Assembly (NCBI GenBank): GCA_020636215.1
Contig: JACJYG010000006.1
Location: forward strand, 496,001-560,000
Direction: 5' to 3'
From: Lewinellaceae bacterium
GTDB lineage: Bacteria > Bacteroidota > Bacteroidia > Chitinophagales > Saprospiraceae
Length of the DNA stretch: 64,000 bases
Below are positions 1 to 8,819 of the stretch, in pieces (position 1 is the stretch's first letter; every line of letters starts with the position of its first letter). A model generated the notes under the pieces. The model saw nothing but the letters and a program-made list of their open reading frames with translations, did no database searches and was not told the DNA's origin. Both the position numbers and the translations under genes were made by a program.

Positions 1-275
1 GTCTCTGCGAGCCGGGTAAAGTTTTCTGGTTCCTGATTCGGCTGGGCTGCTTCCTTCTGCTTCGGGGCGGTTGCTATCTCTGGCTTTGCTTCGGATACAA
101 CTGCTTGGGCTTCGGGGGATGCGTTGTTTTCCTCCGGGGTAGATTCCTGAACGGCGGTAAGTTCTGCTTTGGGGAGGGCTTCCGGCGCCGAGTTTTTAGT
201 ACTTTCTGATGGTGCGCAGGAGGGAGACAGCCAAAAGGCCAGAACGAAAAGAAGGATTGACGGGAATGACTTCAT
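1..275 (-). CDS. Putative lipoprotein, N-terminal part only (runs off the window)
   Basis: The reverse strand from 275 is open to the window edge. It starts ATG AAG TCA and encodes a hydrophobic signal segment ending in a Cys (SPSC), a loose Bacteroidota-type lipobox. After the Cys comes a low-complexity stretch rich in Glu, Ala, Pro and Lys, probably a flexible linker that holds the folded part away from the membrane. No domain is visible in the part present, so no function can be given. The last codons before the edge (1-23) match the dispersed intergenic repeat (core GCCGGGTAAA at 9-18), so a repeat copy either sits inside the reading frame or marks an early end of the gene. Confidence 0.6.
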   Translation of the reverse strand, partial: MKSFPSILLFVLAFWLSPSCAPSESTKNSAPEALPKAELTAVQESTPEENNASPEAQAVVSEAKPEIATAPKQKEAAQPNQEPENFTRLAE

Positions 276-367
276 GCGTTTTGCAGTTTTCTACCAATAA
301 CTGCATTCTTGCCCTGCGAGTTGTCTTCCCCGCTCTTGGAAACTGTTCTACGCCGGACAGTCAAAGC

Positions 368-1537
368 TCATTTCTGCAAAATAAGGTCCACCATTTTATT
401 TCGGAACTCCAGGAAAACCGGCTTCAAGCCGCTGTCAGCATCAGTGCCGTAATTGACGAGGTAGGCGATGGTAATATCCTGGTTGGGAAAATAGTAAAGG
501 TCGGCAGTGTAGGCCAGGTCTCGCCCGCGGTGCCCCAGGCCGAATTCGTCCGGCGCCCGGTCGATGAAGTCTTTGTTGACGGTGATGCCGAAGGCTCGGT
601 CGTTGTCGTATTCCCGTTCGGTATAAGTTAGCATGGTTTCCAGGCTCTCCGGCTGTAGCAGGGTTTTTTCCCGGAAAAGGGCCTCGATAAACACCTGAAG
701 GTCGAAGACAGTAGAATAGAGGCCGCCGTATCCATTGCCGCTGCCGGTATTGAAATTCGAGAGGTTCAGAATGGCGCCGTTGTTGTACAGGTCATAGTAT
801 CCCTGGGCGGTGAAAGGCGGCAAAGGTTCATGCCAGTGATAGTAAGAGTCCTGGAGCCCCAGTGGGTCCAGGATCTTCTCCCGCAGCAATTCCGCATGAT
901 CGCGCCCCGTGGCCGATTCGATCACCATGATGGCCAGGAGGAGGTTGGTGTTGGAGTAGCTCACCCGCTCCCGTACGGGAAAAACGGCGGGGTCATTGTA
1001 AATATATTCCAGCAGTTCTTCCGGTTTCCAGAATTTGCTGGGGTCATTCAGCACGGCCAGGTAAAAGCCATTGTCTTCGATCACATCCGGAATGCCGCTG
1101 GTATGCCGCAACAGGTCGCGTAAGGTAGCTTGTTCGGCGTTGGCCACTTTTTTAGTGATCCGTTTGGGTAGCCATTTCGTTAGAGGGTCATCGAGTTCGA
1201 AATAGCCTTCCTCCACCAACTTCATTGATAAAGCACCGATAAATAGCTTTGTAATACTGGCAACCTTGGAAACATGGCAGGCCCGCATCGGAATCTGGCG
1301 TTCGATATCCGCCAATCCCGCTGCTCCGGCCCAGGCGCCATACTCGTCGCGCACCAACATGGATATTCCCGGAAGCCCGGCTTTGGTGTATTGATCGAGC
1401 ATTTGCTGATAAATTGCCGCACGGGGATGGCCGGAATAATTTTCAACGGCACAGTCAGAAGTAGGCCCGACTACATCTTCCTGACATCCCCAAAGTGGGA
1501 AGAGGAGGAGTATGCTGAGGAGTAGGTGGTTTTTCAT
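368..1537 (-). CDS. Serine hydrolase, beta-lactamase class C / penicillin-binding-like, lipoprotein
   Basis: A 389-residue protein with a signal peptide and lipobox (LWGC, Cys18), so it is probably a lipid-anchored periplasmic or surface enzyme. It has the class C / DD-peptidase family motifs: the nucleophile motif S-I-T-K (Ser94-Lys97), the Y-S-N motif (Tyr194-Asn196), and near the C-terminus a GHRG sequence where many members have KTG or HxG. Members of this family hydrolyse D-Ala-D-Ala-like peptides, beta-lactams or simple esters. The substrate cannot be told from sequence, and resistance should not be assumed. The start lies 8 bp downstream (in gene direction) of a 9-bp minisatellite, so the 5' leader of its mRNA, and perhaps its promoter, is made of repeats. 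Confidence 0.88.
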   Translation of the reverse strand: MKNHLLLSILLLFPLWGCQEDVVGPTSDCAVENYSGHPRAAIYQQMLDQYTKAGLPGISMLVRDEYGAWAGAAGLADIERQIPMRACHVSKVASITKLFIGALSMKLVEEGYFELDDPLTKWLPKRITKKVANAEQATLRDLLRHTSGIPDVIEDNGFYLAVLNDPSKFWKPEELLEYIYNDPAVFPVRERVSYSNTNLLLAIMVIESATGRDHAELLREKILDPLGLQDSYYHWHEPLPPFTAQGYYDLYNNGAILNLSNFNTGSGNGYGGLYSTVFDLQVFIEALFREKTLLQPESLETMLTYTEREYDNDRAFGITVNKDFIDRAPDEFGLGHRGRDLAYTADLYYFPNQDITIAYLVNYGTDADSGLKPVFLEFRNKMVDLILQK

Positions 1538-1545
1538 GGTTTTTT

Positions 1546-1735
1546 GTCTGGAATGTCTGGAATGTCTGGTGCGTCTGGTGCGTCTGGTGTGTCTCGTGTG
1601 TCTGGTGCGTCTGGTGTGCTTGCCCGGCTCGCAGAGACGGGTCTGGTGTGTCTGGTGCGTCTCGTGCGTCGGGTGCGTCTGGTGTGTCTGGTGTGCTTGC
1701 CCGGCTCGCAGAGACGGGTCTGGTGTGTCTGGTGG
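1546..1735. repeat. 9-bp minisatellite array with two 23-bp spacers
   Basis: Tandem 9-mers of the form GTCTGGTNN can be counted directly: 8 units (1546-1617), a 23-bp spacer (1618-1640) containing CCCGGCTCGCAGAGAC, 6 units (1641-1694), an identical 23-bp spacer (1695-1717), then 2 units (1718-1735). The last two bases of each unit vary (AT, GC, GT, GG), while GTCTGG is nearly constant. The array fills the gap between two minus-strand genes. Open frames across it (Ser-Gly-rich on plus, Gln-Thr-His or Asp-Thr-Pro on minus) are what a 9-bp repeat gives automatically and are not taken as genes. A related array is at 38878-39192. Confidence 0.95.
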
Positions 1736-1763
1736 GCCTTCCCAACTGCCGTCTGCCGACTAA

Positions 1764-2369
1764 TTACTGCCGATTGCTGACTGGCAGCGACACGCCCAGG
1801 TGTAGCGCTGTGTTTGGCAATACCGGTACGTATTCATTCACAAAAGGCATCTGCAGGTAAAAGCGATAGTGCAGGAACAGGCGCGGCGCTCGTTGCCCAT
1901 GGAAGGAATAGCCCAAACCCAGGGCAAAGGATGCCATAGCCTGGGGGCGGCCGTAATTGTGTTGCTCCCGATAAATGCCCTCCTTGTCCAGCTCGAAGAT
2001 CTTGGAGTCGGGGATAGAGTGCAGGTAACCCAAGCCGAGGCGTGCTTCCGCATCGAGATGATTGCGAAACAGACGGCGGTAGCCGGCTTCCGAGTACAAT
2101 TGCAGGCTATGCAGGGCATATTGGTGGTAGTGGTAAGCCAGGTTGGCCGTTTGCAGCCATTGGTAGCGGGCCTCGCGCCGGTAGTAGAACTCGGTGCCTA
2201 ACGATACTCCTGGATGAACAGGCGTCCCCCATATACCTAGTTTTCCCGCGCCTGGCAGCAAAGTAGCGTTGTTGTAAACGCTGATGATTAATGGACGGAC
2301 AAGTGTATCGCCTGCCCATACCGTGGCTGGCGCCAGCCACAACATGCACAGAAGGGCCAGCTTGTTCAT
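1764..2369 (-). CDS. Exported protein of unknown function, outer-membrane-barrel-like
   Basis: A 201-residue protein with a clear signal peptide (hydrophobic stretch ending AWA-G). The rest is a series of alternating short hydrophobic/aromatic strands (for example YHYHQYALHSLQLYSEAGYR, then LGLGYL, FALGLGYSF, LFLHYRFYL) with turns rich in Gly, Asn and Asp, and it ends in a final strand before SNRQ. That pattern suits a small outer membrane beta-barrel, but no named family is recognised. It lies downstream of DUF4954 on the same strand with about 70 bp between them and could be co-transcribed. Confidence 0.6.
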   Translation of the reverse strand: MNKLALLCMLWLAPATVWAGDTLVRPLIISVYNNATLLPGAGKLGIWGTPVHPGVSLGTEFYYRREARYQWLQTANLAYHYHQYALHSLQLYSEAGYRRLFRNHLDAEARLGLGYLHSIPDSKIFELDKEGIYREQHNYGRPQAMASFALGLGYSFHGQRAPRLFLHYRFYLQMPFVNEYVPVLPNTALHLGVSLPVSNRQ

Positions 2370-2437
2370 AGGCTCTGGTTTAGTAGAACTAATTTGCCCT
2401 ACTTCCTGCCAGAATACAATGACTTATATCATGACTT

Positions 2438-4636
2438 TTACCGGTTTCTCAGTGCGTTGATCCTTTGTTTAAAGTGGCGGGCATCCGCTTCCATCTGCAG
2501 GATGAAACTGTTCTCAGCGATGTTTCCCAAAACGGCTTCCATTTCTTCAGCACTCTCATAGGTAGCCTGCTGGAAGGGGTTGTCATAATCCTTCTCCCGG
2601 CTTTTCCGGGTTTGGAAAGCCATATGTTCGGCGATGTCGATCGCATTATCCAGCCATTCGTTCCATTGGCTATCCGTCACTTCGGCGGCCGTAATGCCAT
2701 AGAGTTCCAGTAGGGTAGCAAATGCATTGGCGGCATTTTTAGAAGGGTACAGGGTATGCAGATATTGATATTGGCTATGCAAAGCCTTCCAACTTGAGAT
2801 TTCCTTGTTTTCTACTTTGCGGAGCAGGGCATCCAGGTCGGAGCGCTGTACCAGCTGTCCTCCCAGGTTGGCCCAATCTTCTCTTTGGCTTCCCGAAAAG
2901 CTTTCGCTCCATTGCGCCCATTGCCGTTTTTCAGTCGATTCGGCAAATTCCAGTAAGGTTTTGATGGCATAATAGTGCAGCATCTCCTGATAAGCCTGAT
3001 AGGCTTGTGGAGCTTTGAGGATTTTGACGGGCCTTCGGGAATTTTCCAACTGTGTTCCCCGGATTTCCAACTGTTCCACCCTTGTGCTATCCTGGGTTAG
3101 CAGGCGCCGGCCCAGTTGGCGCAGATCCTTTTCTGGCAGATCCTTTTCCGCCTGTTGTTGCAGGTATGCCTCAGCGGTAGCAATTTCCAGCAAATGGAGC
3201 GCCTGAAAGATCTCCGTAACCGTATCTGGCGCCAGAAAATCGAATACAACTGTCTGGGCTTTGACGCTGCGCTGGTCGCGGGCGCCGAACTTCCAGGCGT
3301 TGCGGGCCAGGGCGTACATGTTGTACAACCACCAATAGGCGGGCAGTACCTGCAGGCAATCCTCGCTTTCGTTATTGGACACCAGGGCGAAAGGATACGG
3401 AATGTTGAGTTCTGAAGGGTAATCCCCTTTGGACAACAGGCAGAAGGAAGCAAAACGCGAATTGTGTTTCAAACTGACGCATAAGCCTGGCCAGAACCCA
3501 CGGCCGGCGACAATCTCGCCGTCTACTCCTCTGGAGTTGTGGTTGGAGCCAATGGTTGCCCCGGCGGCAATGTTGCTTTGCCCCATTACTGTGGCCGCTA
3601 CCAGAAAGGAATTATTGTGGTGTTGTTCGTGAGCAGGAAAAATGAGAGAATTTAGCACCTCACAACAGGAAATTGTGGCATTGTCGCCCAGGAAGGAATT
3701 AATCAATCGGGCGCCGTACTTCAGCGTGGTGTTTTCGCCCATCACAAAGCGAACGGCCTTTACGCCGTAAAAAGACCGGCTTCCGAATCCCATGATGCCA
3801 TTGACCATCTCCACACCTTCACCGATCTGTGTTGGCGATGCCGCACTACTGTTGATAGTCAGGTTCTTCAACTTGTTTCCTCCTTTAATATAGGCGTCTG
3901 TGCCCACTTTCACATCCTTCAGGATTCGGGTGCTCTTGATCACTGTCCGGTCGCCAATGGTGCCGTAATAACCCCGGCGGGAATCAAATTCCGATTCGGT
4001 CATTTCCTGGAATCGTTCCATCAGGATGGGGCGGTTTCGGAATTTTGACCATAACCAGGCATCGGCGGGCAGCATCCCCTCGAAAGGCAGCACCCTGCGC
4101 CCCCCATTCTCATTGCAGATCTCCAGCCAGACCCTGACTTCCTCCGGCTCTCCATCCTTCAGGCTACCGTTGCCAAACTTGGAATGGTTGGTGTTCTGCA
4201 TTTCGTTGATGTTGAACAGGATCACCTGATTGCCGATGATGTAGTGCGCCAGATAATCCACGTTCTTGATCACCACATTGTCTCCGATATCACAGGACAC
4301 AATGGTGCTGTTGTACAGGCCAACCGGCAGTTTGAGGTCATGATATTCCAGAAAAAAGTGCTGAAGAGCGCCGATGCGCACCAGTCCATGAAAATGGCAG
4401 TTCCGCACCAATTGTGGGTCAAAGGTGTCGCTGACCTTAATGTCAGTCCACTCATCGGCCTGGTTGGCGTTTTTTACCAGCACTTCAATTTCATAAGCCT
4501 TCAGGCTGCGGTAGTTGATCCGGCCACCCGATTGTTGTTCGCGGAGGTAGTATTCATCCTTGCCTTCGGGGATGTAGGAAGGAGTGATGAAATCATAGCC
4601 CACGCGGTTCAGTGGCTTTTGAGAGATCCGGTCCAT
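2438..4636 (-). CDS. DUF4954 family protein (left-handed beta-helix, hexapeptide-type)
   Basis: A 732-residue cytoplasmic protein with no signal peptide. The opening (LNRVGYDFITPSY) and the long central stretch of hexapeptide-like turns (roughly residues 90-400, with runs such as IGDNVVIKNVDYL and IGEGVEMVNGIMGFG) are what I recall for DUF4954, a Bacteroidota/Spirochaetota family. Hexapeptide repeats form a left-handed beta-helix as in sugar acyltransferases and nucleotidyltransferases, and the length matches the family. The C-terminal 300 residues are helical. A role in cell-surface sugar chemistry is a guess from the fold only. The gene is downstream of an M28 peptidase, separated from it by a strong hairpin. 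Confidence 0.8.
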   Translation of the reverse strand: MDRISQKPLNRVGYDFITPSYIPEGKDEYYLREQQSGGRINYRSLKAYEIEVLVKNANQADEWTDIKVSDTFDPQLVRNCHFHGLVRIGALQHFFLEYHDLKLPVGLYNSTIVSCDIGDNVVIKNVDYLAHYIIGNQVILFNINEMQNTNHSKFGNGSLKDGEPEEVRVWLEICNENGGRRVLPFEGMLPADAWLWSKFRNRPILMERFQEMTESEFDSRRGYYGTIGDRTVIKSTRILKDVKVGTDAYIKGGNKLKNLTINSSAASPTQIGEGVEMVNGIMGFGSRSFYGVKAVRFVMGENTTLKYGARLINSFLGDNATISCCEVLNSLIFPAHEQHHNNSFLVAATVMGQSNIAAGATIGSNHNSRGVDGEIVAGRGFWPGLCVSLKHNSRFASFCLLSKGDYPSELNIPYPFALVSNNESEDCLQVLPAYWWLYNMYALARNAWKFGARDQRSVKAQTVVFDFLAPDTVTEIFQALHLLEIATAEAYLQQQAEKDLPEKDLRQLGRRLLTQDSTRVEQLEIRGTQLENSRRPVKILKAPQAYQAYQEMLHYYAIKTLLEFAESTEKRQWAQWSESFSGSQREDWANLGGQLVQRSDLDALLRKVENKEISSWKALHSQYQYLHTLYPSKNAANAFATLLELYGITAAEVTDSQWNEWLDNAIDIAEHMAFQTRKSREKDYDNPFQQATYESAEEMEAVLGNIAENSFILQMEADARHFKQRINALRNR

Positions 4637-4677
4637 GGTGTTGTTTTAAGTGTCAGGGAAAAAATACTCAGAACATA

Positions 4678-4711
4678 CTGGCCTGGCCATTTTTTTGCCT
4701 GGCCAGGCCAG
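4678..4711 (-). terminator. 12-bp perfect inverted repeat, probable terminator of the M28 gene
   Basis: Arms at 4678-4689 (CTGGCCTGGCCA) and 4700-4711 are exact reverse complements, with a 10-base loop that includes a run of T on the plus strand. It sits 10 bp beyond the stop codon of the minus-strand peptidase gene and 40 bp before the DUF4954 start. There is no U-tract directly after the stem on the minus strand, so it may act as an RNA-end-stabilising hairpin rather than a classical terminator. Confidence 0.6.
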
Positions 4712-4721
4712 CATCCATTTA

Positions 4722-6464
4722 TCAATAGGCATAGATCATTGCCTTGGTATCATAAACTTGCCCGTCGATCACTAGGCTGTAGTAATAGGCCCCGGGTTGA
4801 TAACGGTGGTTCTCATAACCGTAAATAACCTCAATGAGCCCCGGCTTTAATTCGATAGGATAACGCACCAGTTCCCGCCCTTGCGCATCTGCAACGCGAA
4901 GGAAGGCATCGCTGTAAGGGACAGTGCGCTCGACATAGACGCCCAGGGTCGTCGCTTCATCGAAAGGGTTAGGGCGGTTTTGTAGCAGCATGATACCCTT
5001 TTCCGGAAGCTGGATTTCCTCCGTCCCGGTGGTGAAAAAGTCGAAGGCTTCATTGGAAAAATGGCTTTCAATACCATTGCTGTCAACAGCGCAGACCGTT
5101 AGGTAGTAGAGGGTGCCAGGTAATAGGGCAAATAAGGAGTCGGTGGTTTGAGTTACCGTCAGGAGGGTGTCGAAGTAGTTTCCACCGAACTTGCGAATGC
5201 CGATGCGGTATAGCCCGTAATTATTAGGGTCATCAAATTCATAACGGAAGCCGCCTTCAATATCCTCCAGTTTGAACTGAGTGGGCGAAACCGGCCCGAG
5301 CGCGCTCATGGCGGCGGAGTTGCCGTTCAGGACGGTGTTGCGGGCCAGGTAGTTGAAATCCACAAAAAAACTATCGATTACACTGTCGCCATCAGTATCG
5401 ACCCCCAGCACGTCTTCCATGGTGTGTTGCCGGTCTTCGTAGTTGGCCGCGCTGGGGTTCCCATTGCCGTGTTCATTAGCGGAGGTGAATCGAAGCGCCT
5501 GGTAGCCGCGTTGCCGGAAAGGGATATGGTCGCCACCCCGGCCGCTTCGGTCTTCCTGAGTCATGATATTGACGGTTGAGGGTATCGGAACAATAGGCGC
5601 CAGGTTTTCCTCGTACTCCAGATGTACAAATCGCGCCAGGTTGCGCACTGCGCTGGAGGAGTAAACCCTTACATTGATGCTGTCGATGGCGTTCAGGCCA
5701 GGGCAACCGGGAGGGGAGGCGGTCTGTCCGCAGATAATGCCACCAATGATGTCGTTGTTGTAGACCGCGCGTACCGGGATGTCCTCGTTATCGCAGAATT
5801 CCGCGAAAGCGTTGGCGCCAAACAGGCCTTGCTCTTCCCCGGTAGTAATGAGAAAGACAAGCGTGCGGTCAAATGCGAACTGGCTCATCACGCGGGCAAG
5901 CTCCAGGACCAGCGCCGTGCCGCTGCCATTGTCCTCCATGCCCTGAGCAATACATTCCGTATCACATTCATCCTCGCAGCGGCTGTCCATATGGCCTTCT
6001 ACGATAACCAGCTCATTGCGGTGCGGGCCAATGCCGGGCAGGGTGGCAAAGATGTTCCGATGTTGGCCCATCTCGCAGATAGCCTGGTCGAATTGAAGGT
6101 AGGCTACCTGTAAGCGGCCCTCGTTTTGTGCACTGAACTCCTCGAATTTAGTGTGCGCCCAACGCCGGGCTGCCCCTATGCCAAAGGTCGTGCTCACTGT
6201 GTCCGAACCGGTATTGCGGTTGCTGAAAGCGCTCAGGCGTAGCAGATATTCCTTGAGGGAATCAGGCGACACCTCGGTGATAAGGCCTTCCAGAATATCC
6301 TCCGGGTGATTGATCAGGGTAGCCGGCAGGTAGTCGTCCGCTGCGAAGTTTCCTTTGAGGATGTCGTACACCTCCGGATTGGTGACGGTAATGTTGGTTT
6401 GCCCATTAGCTGTTGCTAAAGGAAGCATCATCATCAAAAGAAAGAGAAAGTAAAGTTGCTTCAT
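4722..6464 (-). CDS. Secreted M28 family zinc peptidase with Fn3-like and T9SS sorting domains
   Basis: A 580-residue preprotein. After a signal peptide (about 20 residues) comes an M28 aminopeptidase domain with the expected metal ligands: His158 and Asp160 in EGHMDS, Asp178 in MEDNGSG, and the catalytic Glu210-Glu211 in TTGEEQG. An insertion rich in Cys and acidic residues follows the first metal motif (CEDECDTEC). Around residues 395-480 there is a fibronectin type III-like module, and the last 80 or so residues begin LLQNRPNPF, the hallmark of a type A T9SS sorting domain. It is therefore predicted to cross the outer membrane by T9SS and act as an extracellular peptidase. It is divergent from the GH29 gene with about 100 bp between the starts. 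Confidence 0.92.
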   Translation of the reverse strand: MKQLYFLFLLMMMLPLATANGQTNITVTNPEVYDILKGNFAADDYLPATLINHPEDILEGLITEVSPDSLKEYLLRLSAFSNRNTGSDTVSTTFGIGAARRWAHTKFEEFSAQNEGRLQVAYLQFDQAICEMGQHRNIFATLPGIGPHRNELVIVEGHMDSRCEDECDTECIAQGMEDNGSGTALVLELARVMSQFAFDRTLVFLITTGEEQGLFGANAFAEFCDNEDIPVRAVYNNDIIGGIICGQTASPPGCPGLNAIDSINVRVYSSSAVRNLARFVHLEYEENLAPIVPIPSTVNIMTQEDRSGRGGDHIPFRQRGYQALRFTSANEHGNGNPSAANYEDRQHTMEDVLGVDTDGDSVIDSFFVDFNYLARNTVLNGNSAAMSALGPVSPTQFKLEDIEGGFRYEFDDPNNYGLYRIGIRKFGGNYFDTLLTVTQTTDSLFALLPGTLYYLTVCAVDSNGIESHFSNEAFDFFTTGTEEIQLPEKGIMLLQNRPNPFDEATTLGVYVERTVPYSDAFLRVADAQGRELVRYPIELKPGLIEVIYGYENHRYQPGAYYYSLVIDGQVYDTKAMIYAY

Positions 6465-6565
6465 GATGTTATCGGTTTCTATTAGAAAGAATGGTTTGGG
6501 TGGTATTAATAGAAAAACTGCCTATTTTGTTTGCGGATGAATTACAGAAAGCTCAACAACAAAGT

Positions 6566-8635
6566 ATGAAAAACCAGCAAATTTTCAATCTCTTTACCCT
6601 GGCCCTTTTGTTTTTAGGCTTTTCCTGTCAGCCTGCTCCCAACCAACCGGTAGCAGATAACTTGCCGCTTACCCAGGACGAACGGATGGCCTGGTGGCGG
6701 GAGGCCCGTTTTGGGCTATTCATTCATTGGGGCTTGTACGCTATCCCTGCCGGCGAGTGGAATGGCGAAACGGATTATGGCGAATGGATCCGTCATTCGG
6801 CTCAGATCCCTCTGGAAACTTACGACACCTTGGCCAGGCAGTTCAACCCAACTGAATTTGACGCCAGGGCCTGGGTGCGCCTGGCCAAACAAGCTGGAAT
6901 GAAATACATCGTCATTACCAGCAAACACCACGATGGCTTTTGCCTCTTCGATGCGGCAAATTCGGAATTCGATGTCATGAGCACCCCTTTTAAACGGGAT
7001 ATTCTCAAGGAACTGGCTGAAGTCTGCCGGGAGGAAGGCATTCGGCTATGCTTTTATCATTCGATAATGGATTGGCATCACCCCGACTACCTGCCCCGCC
7101 GCCCCTGGGAATCCAACCGCACCACTGACGGAGCGGATTATAGCCGGTACGTAGCTTATATGAAAGCCCAACTAAAACAACTGGTGTCCGATTATGGCGA
7201 CGTCGGCGTGCTCTGGTTTGACGGCGAATGGGAAGAAACCTGGACACATGAATACGGAAAAGAGGTTCATGACTATGTGCGCAGCCTCGACCCCGCCATT
7301 ATCATCAACAACCGGGTGGATAAAGGCCGGCAGGGCATGCACGGGATGACGTTGGAAGGCGGCGAATACCGCGGCGATTTCGGTACTCCGGAGCAGGAGA
7401 TACCGGGCGCCGGTTTCCCTGATGTGGATTGGGAAAGCTGTATGACCATGAACAGCCATTGGGGTTACAATAAAAGGGATACCGCCTGGAAATCCACCGA
7501 AGACTTGCTCCAAAAGCTGGCCGATATTGCATCAAAAGGAGGTAACTTCCTGCTGAACATCGGGCCAATGGCCAATGGGCAGTTTCCACCGGAAAGTGTG
7601 GAACGCCTGGAAGGAATCGGCCGTTGGATGGCAGTGAACGGGGAGTCCATCTACGGAACAGAAGCCAGCCCTTTCGGCATTTTTGATTGGGGCAGGGTGA
7701 CGCTGAAGCGCAGCATGGAAGGCTTTAAACTGTATTTGCATGTTTTTGAATTTCCAAAAGATGGAGAACTGCGCCTTCCGGGAGTGGCCAACGAGTTTAC
7801 CGAAGCTTACCTGCTGGCGGCTCCGCAAACCAAGTTAGCCGTCCGGCGCGATCAGGATGCTTTGCTCGTGAACCTACCCGCCACACCTCCCGATTCCATC
7901 AATACCGTAATTGTGCTGGAATGCCAGGGGCCGGTGGCGATTTATCCGCTGCCGGTAGTACAGTTGGAAAGCGATATTTTTGTGCATCAGGGAAAGATGG
8001 AAGTGGAACAGCCCGCACTGCCAGGTGTCAGCGTGCGCTATACTGTCGATGGTTCGGAGCCCACTGCTGCTTCTGCCACCTATTCAGCCCCCCTCTTTTT
8101 CAAGGAAAGCACCACAGTTAAAGTACGCCTTTTCAATAAAGGACAACCTGCCAGCGGAGTGCTGGCCCAAAGCCTGCAGAAAGTCAAACCCTGGCCGCCG
8201 ACAATGCAAAAGGGCCAGCAGCCCGGCCTGCAATATGCCTATTATGAAGGGGATTGGAAAAAGGTATCAGCTATGAAGGCTGGAAAACCCGAAAAAACCG
8301 GGGCCATCACAGGTTTTTCTTTGGATGAACGGCAGCGCAGCGACCACTACGGTTTTGAATTCAATGGGCTTCTTTATATCCCTAAAGATGAGGTATACCG
8401 CTTTTTTACCGAATCGGACGATGGCAGCCAGTTGTTTATCGATGGTAAATTGGTGGTGGACAACGACGGGCCACATGGCGCTCGGGAGGTAATGGGGCAG
8501 GCGCCATTAGGAAAAGGCTACCACACCATCCGGGTGCTGTATTTCGAAGCAGATGGCAGCGATGAATTGAACGTGAAATGGCAGCCCCTCGGAGAACAAA
8601 AAACAGCTATACCCCCGGAGAATTTGTCGCATTGA
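6566..8635 (+). CDS. Alpha-L-fucosidase (GH29) with chitobiase-C-like and PA14 domains, lipoprotein
   Basis: The start at 6566 gives a lipoprotein signal (MKNQQIF..., lipobox LGFSC, Cys21); the open frame extends 25 codons further up but those residues do not look like a signal. The protein has 689 residues. Residues 35-400 are a GH29 retaining fucosidase: WWREARFGLFIHWG, KHHDGF, and the nucleophile Asp219 in LWFDGEW. Residues about 455-535 resemble the Ig-like C-terminal module of chitobiases (VRYTVDGSEPT), and residues about 555-670 are a PA14 domain (SDDGSQLFIDGKLV), which usually binds carbohydrate. The enzyme likely removes terminal alpha-fucose from algal or host glycans at the cell surface. 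The acid/base residue cannot be assigned by eye. Confidence 0.93.
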   Translation: MKNQQIFNLFTLALLFLGFSCQPAPNQPVADNLPLTQDERMAWWREARFGLFIHWGLYAIPAGEWNGETDYGEWIRHSAQIPLETYDTLARQFNPTEFDARAWVRLAKQAGMKYIVITSKHHDGFCLFDAANSEFDVMSTPFKRDILKELAEVCREEGIRLCFYHSIMDWHHPDYLPRRPWESNRTTDGADYSRYVAYMKAQLKQLVSDYGDVGVLWFDGEWEETWTHEYGKEVHDYVRSLDPAIIINNRVDKGRQGMHGMTLEGGEYRGDFGTPEQEIPGAGFPDVDWESCMTMNSHWGYNKRDTAWKSTEDLLQKLADIASKGGNFLLNIGPMANGQFPPESVERLEGIGRWMAVNGESIYGTEASPFGIFDWGRVTLKRSMEGFKLYLHVFEFPKDGELRLPGVANEFTEAYLLAAPQTKLAVRRDQDALLVNLPATPPDSINTVIVLECQGPVAIYPLPVVQLESDIFVHQGKMEVEQPALPGVSVRYTVDGSEPTAASATYSAPLFFKESTTVKVRLFNKGQPASGVLAQSLQKVKPWPPTMQKGQQPGLQYAYYEGDWKKVSAMKAGKPEKTGAITGFSLDERQRSDHYGFEFNGLLYIPKDEVYRFFTESDDGSQLFIDGKLVVDNDGPHGAREVMGQAPLGKGYHTIRVLYFEADGSDELNVKWQPLGEQKTAIPPENLSH

Positions 8636-8819
8636 GCCGGAGTGGTTTCGGGTTTTAAGGTATTTTTAACACCTGATTATTATGGAATCACGTCCTAAGA
8701 AAGCTCACTATAGAAACGAGGGATAATAATTCCCTTTCGGATGGGAGCGATTTCTTCCGGAAAAGGGTTTCCTTCATAAGAGAAAACAAATTAAAGGAAC
8801 AAACAAAACTTACTTCATC

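Noticed and set aside
368..1537. Antibiotic-resistance beta-lactamase
   Set aside because: The class C-like fold is shared by many esterases and peptidases; the KTG motif is replaced and the protein is a lipoprotein, so resistance should not be assumed.
1546..1735. Possible CRISPR array
   Set aside because: Units are 9 bp, contiguous and degenerate; the two 'spacers' are identical to each other. None of this fits CRISPR, and no cas genes are present.
1455..1860. Frames on both strands across the first minisatellite
   Set aside because: Same reason; the minus-strand product is (Gln-Thr-His)n / (Asp-Thr-Pro)n and overlaps the start of the hydrolase gene.
4184..4828. 214-codon plus-strand frame opposite DUF4954 and the M28 gene
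   Set aside because: It spans the ends of two well-supported minus-strand genes and the hairpin between them; it is an antisense shadow.
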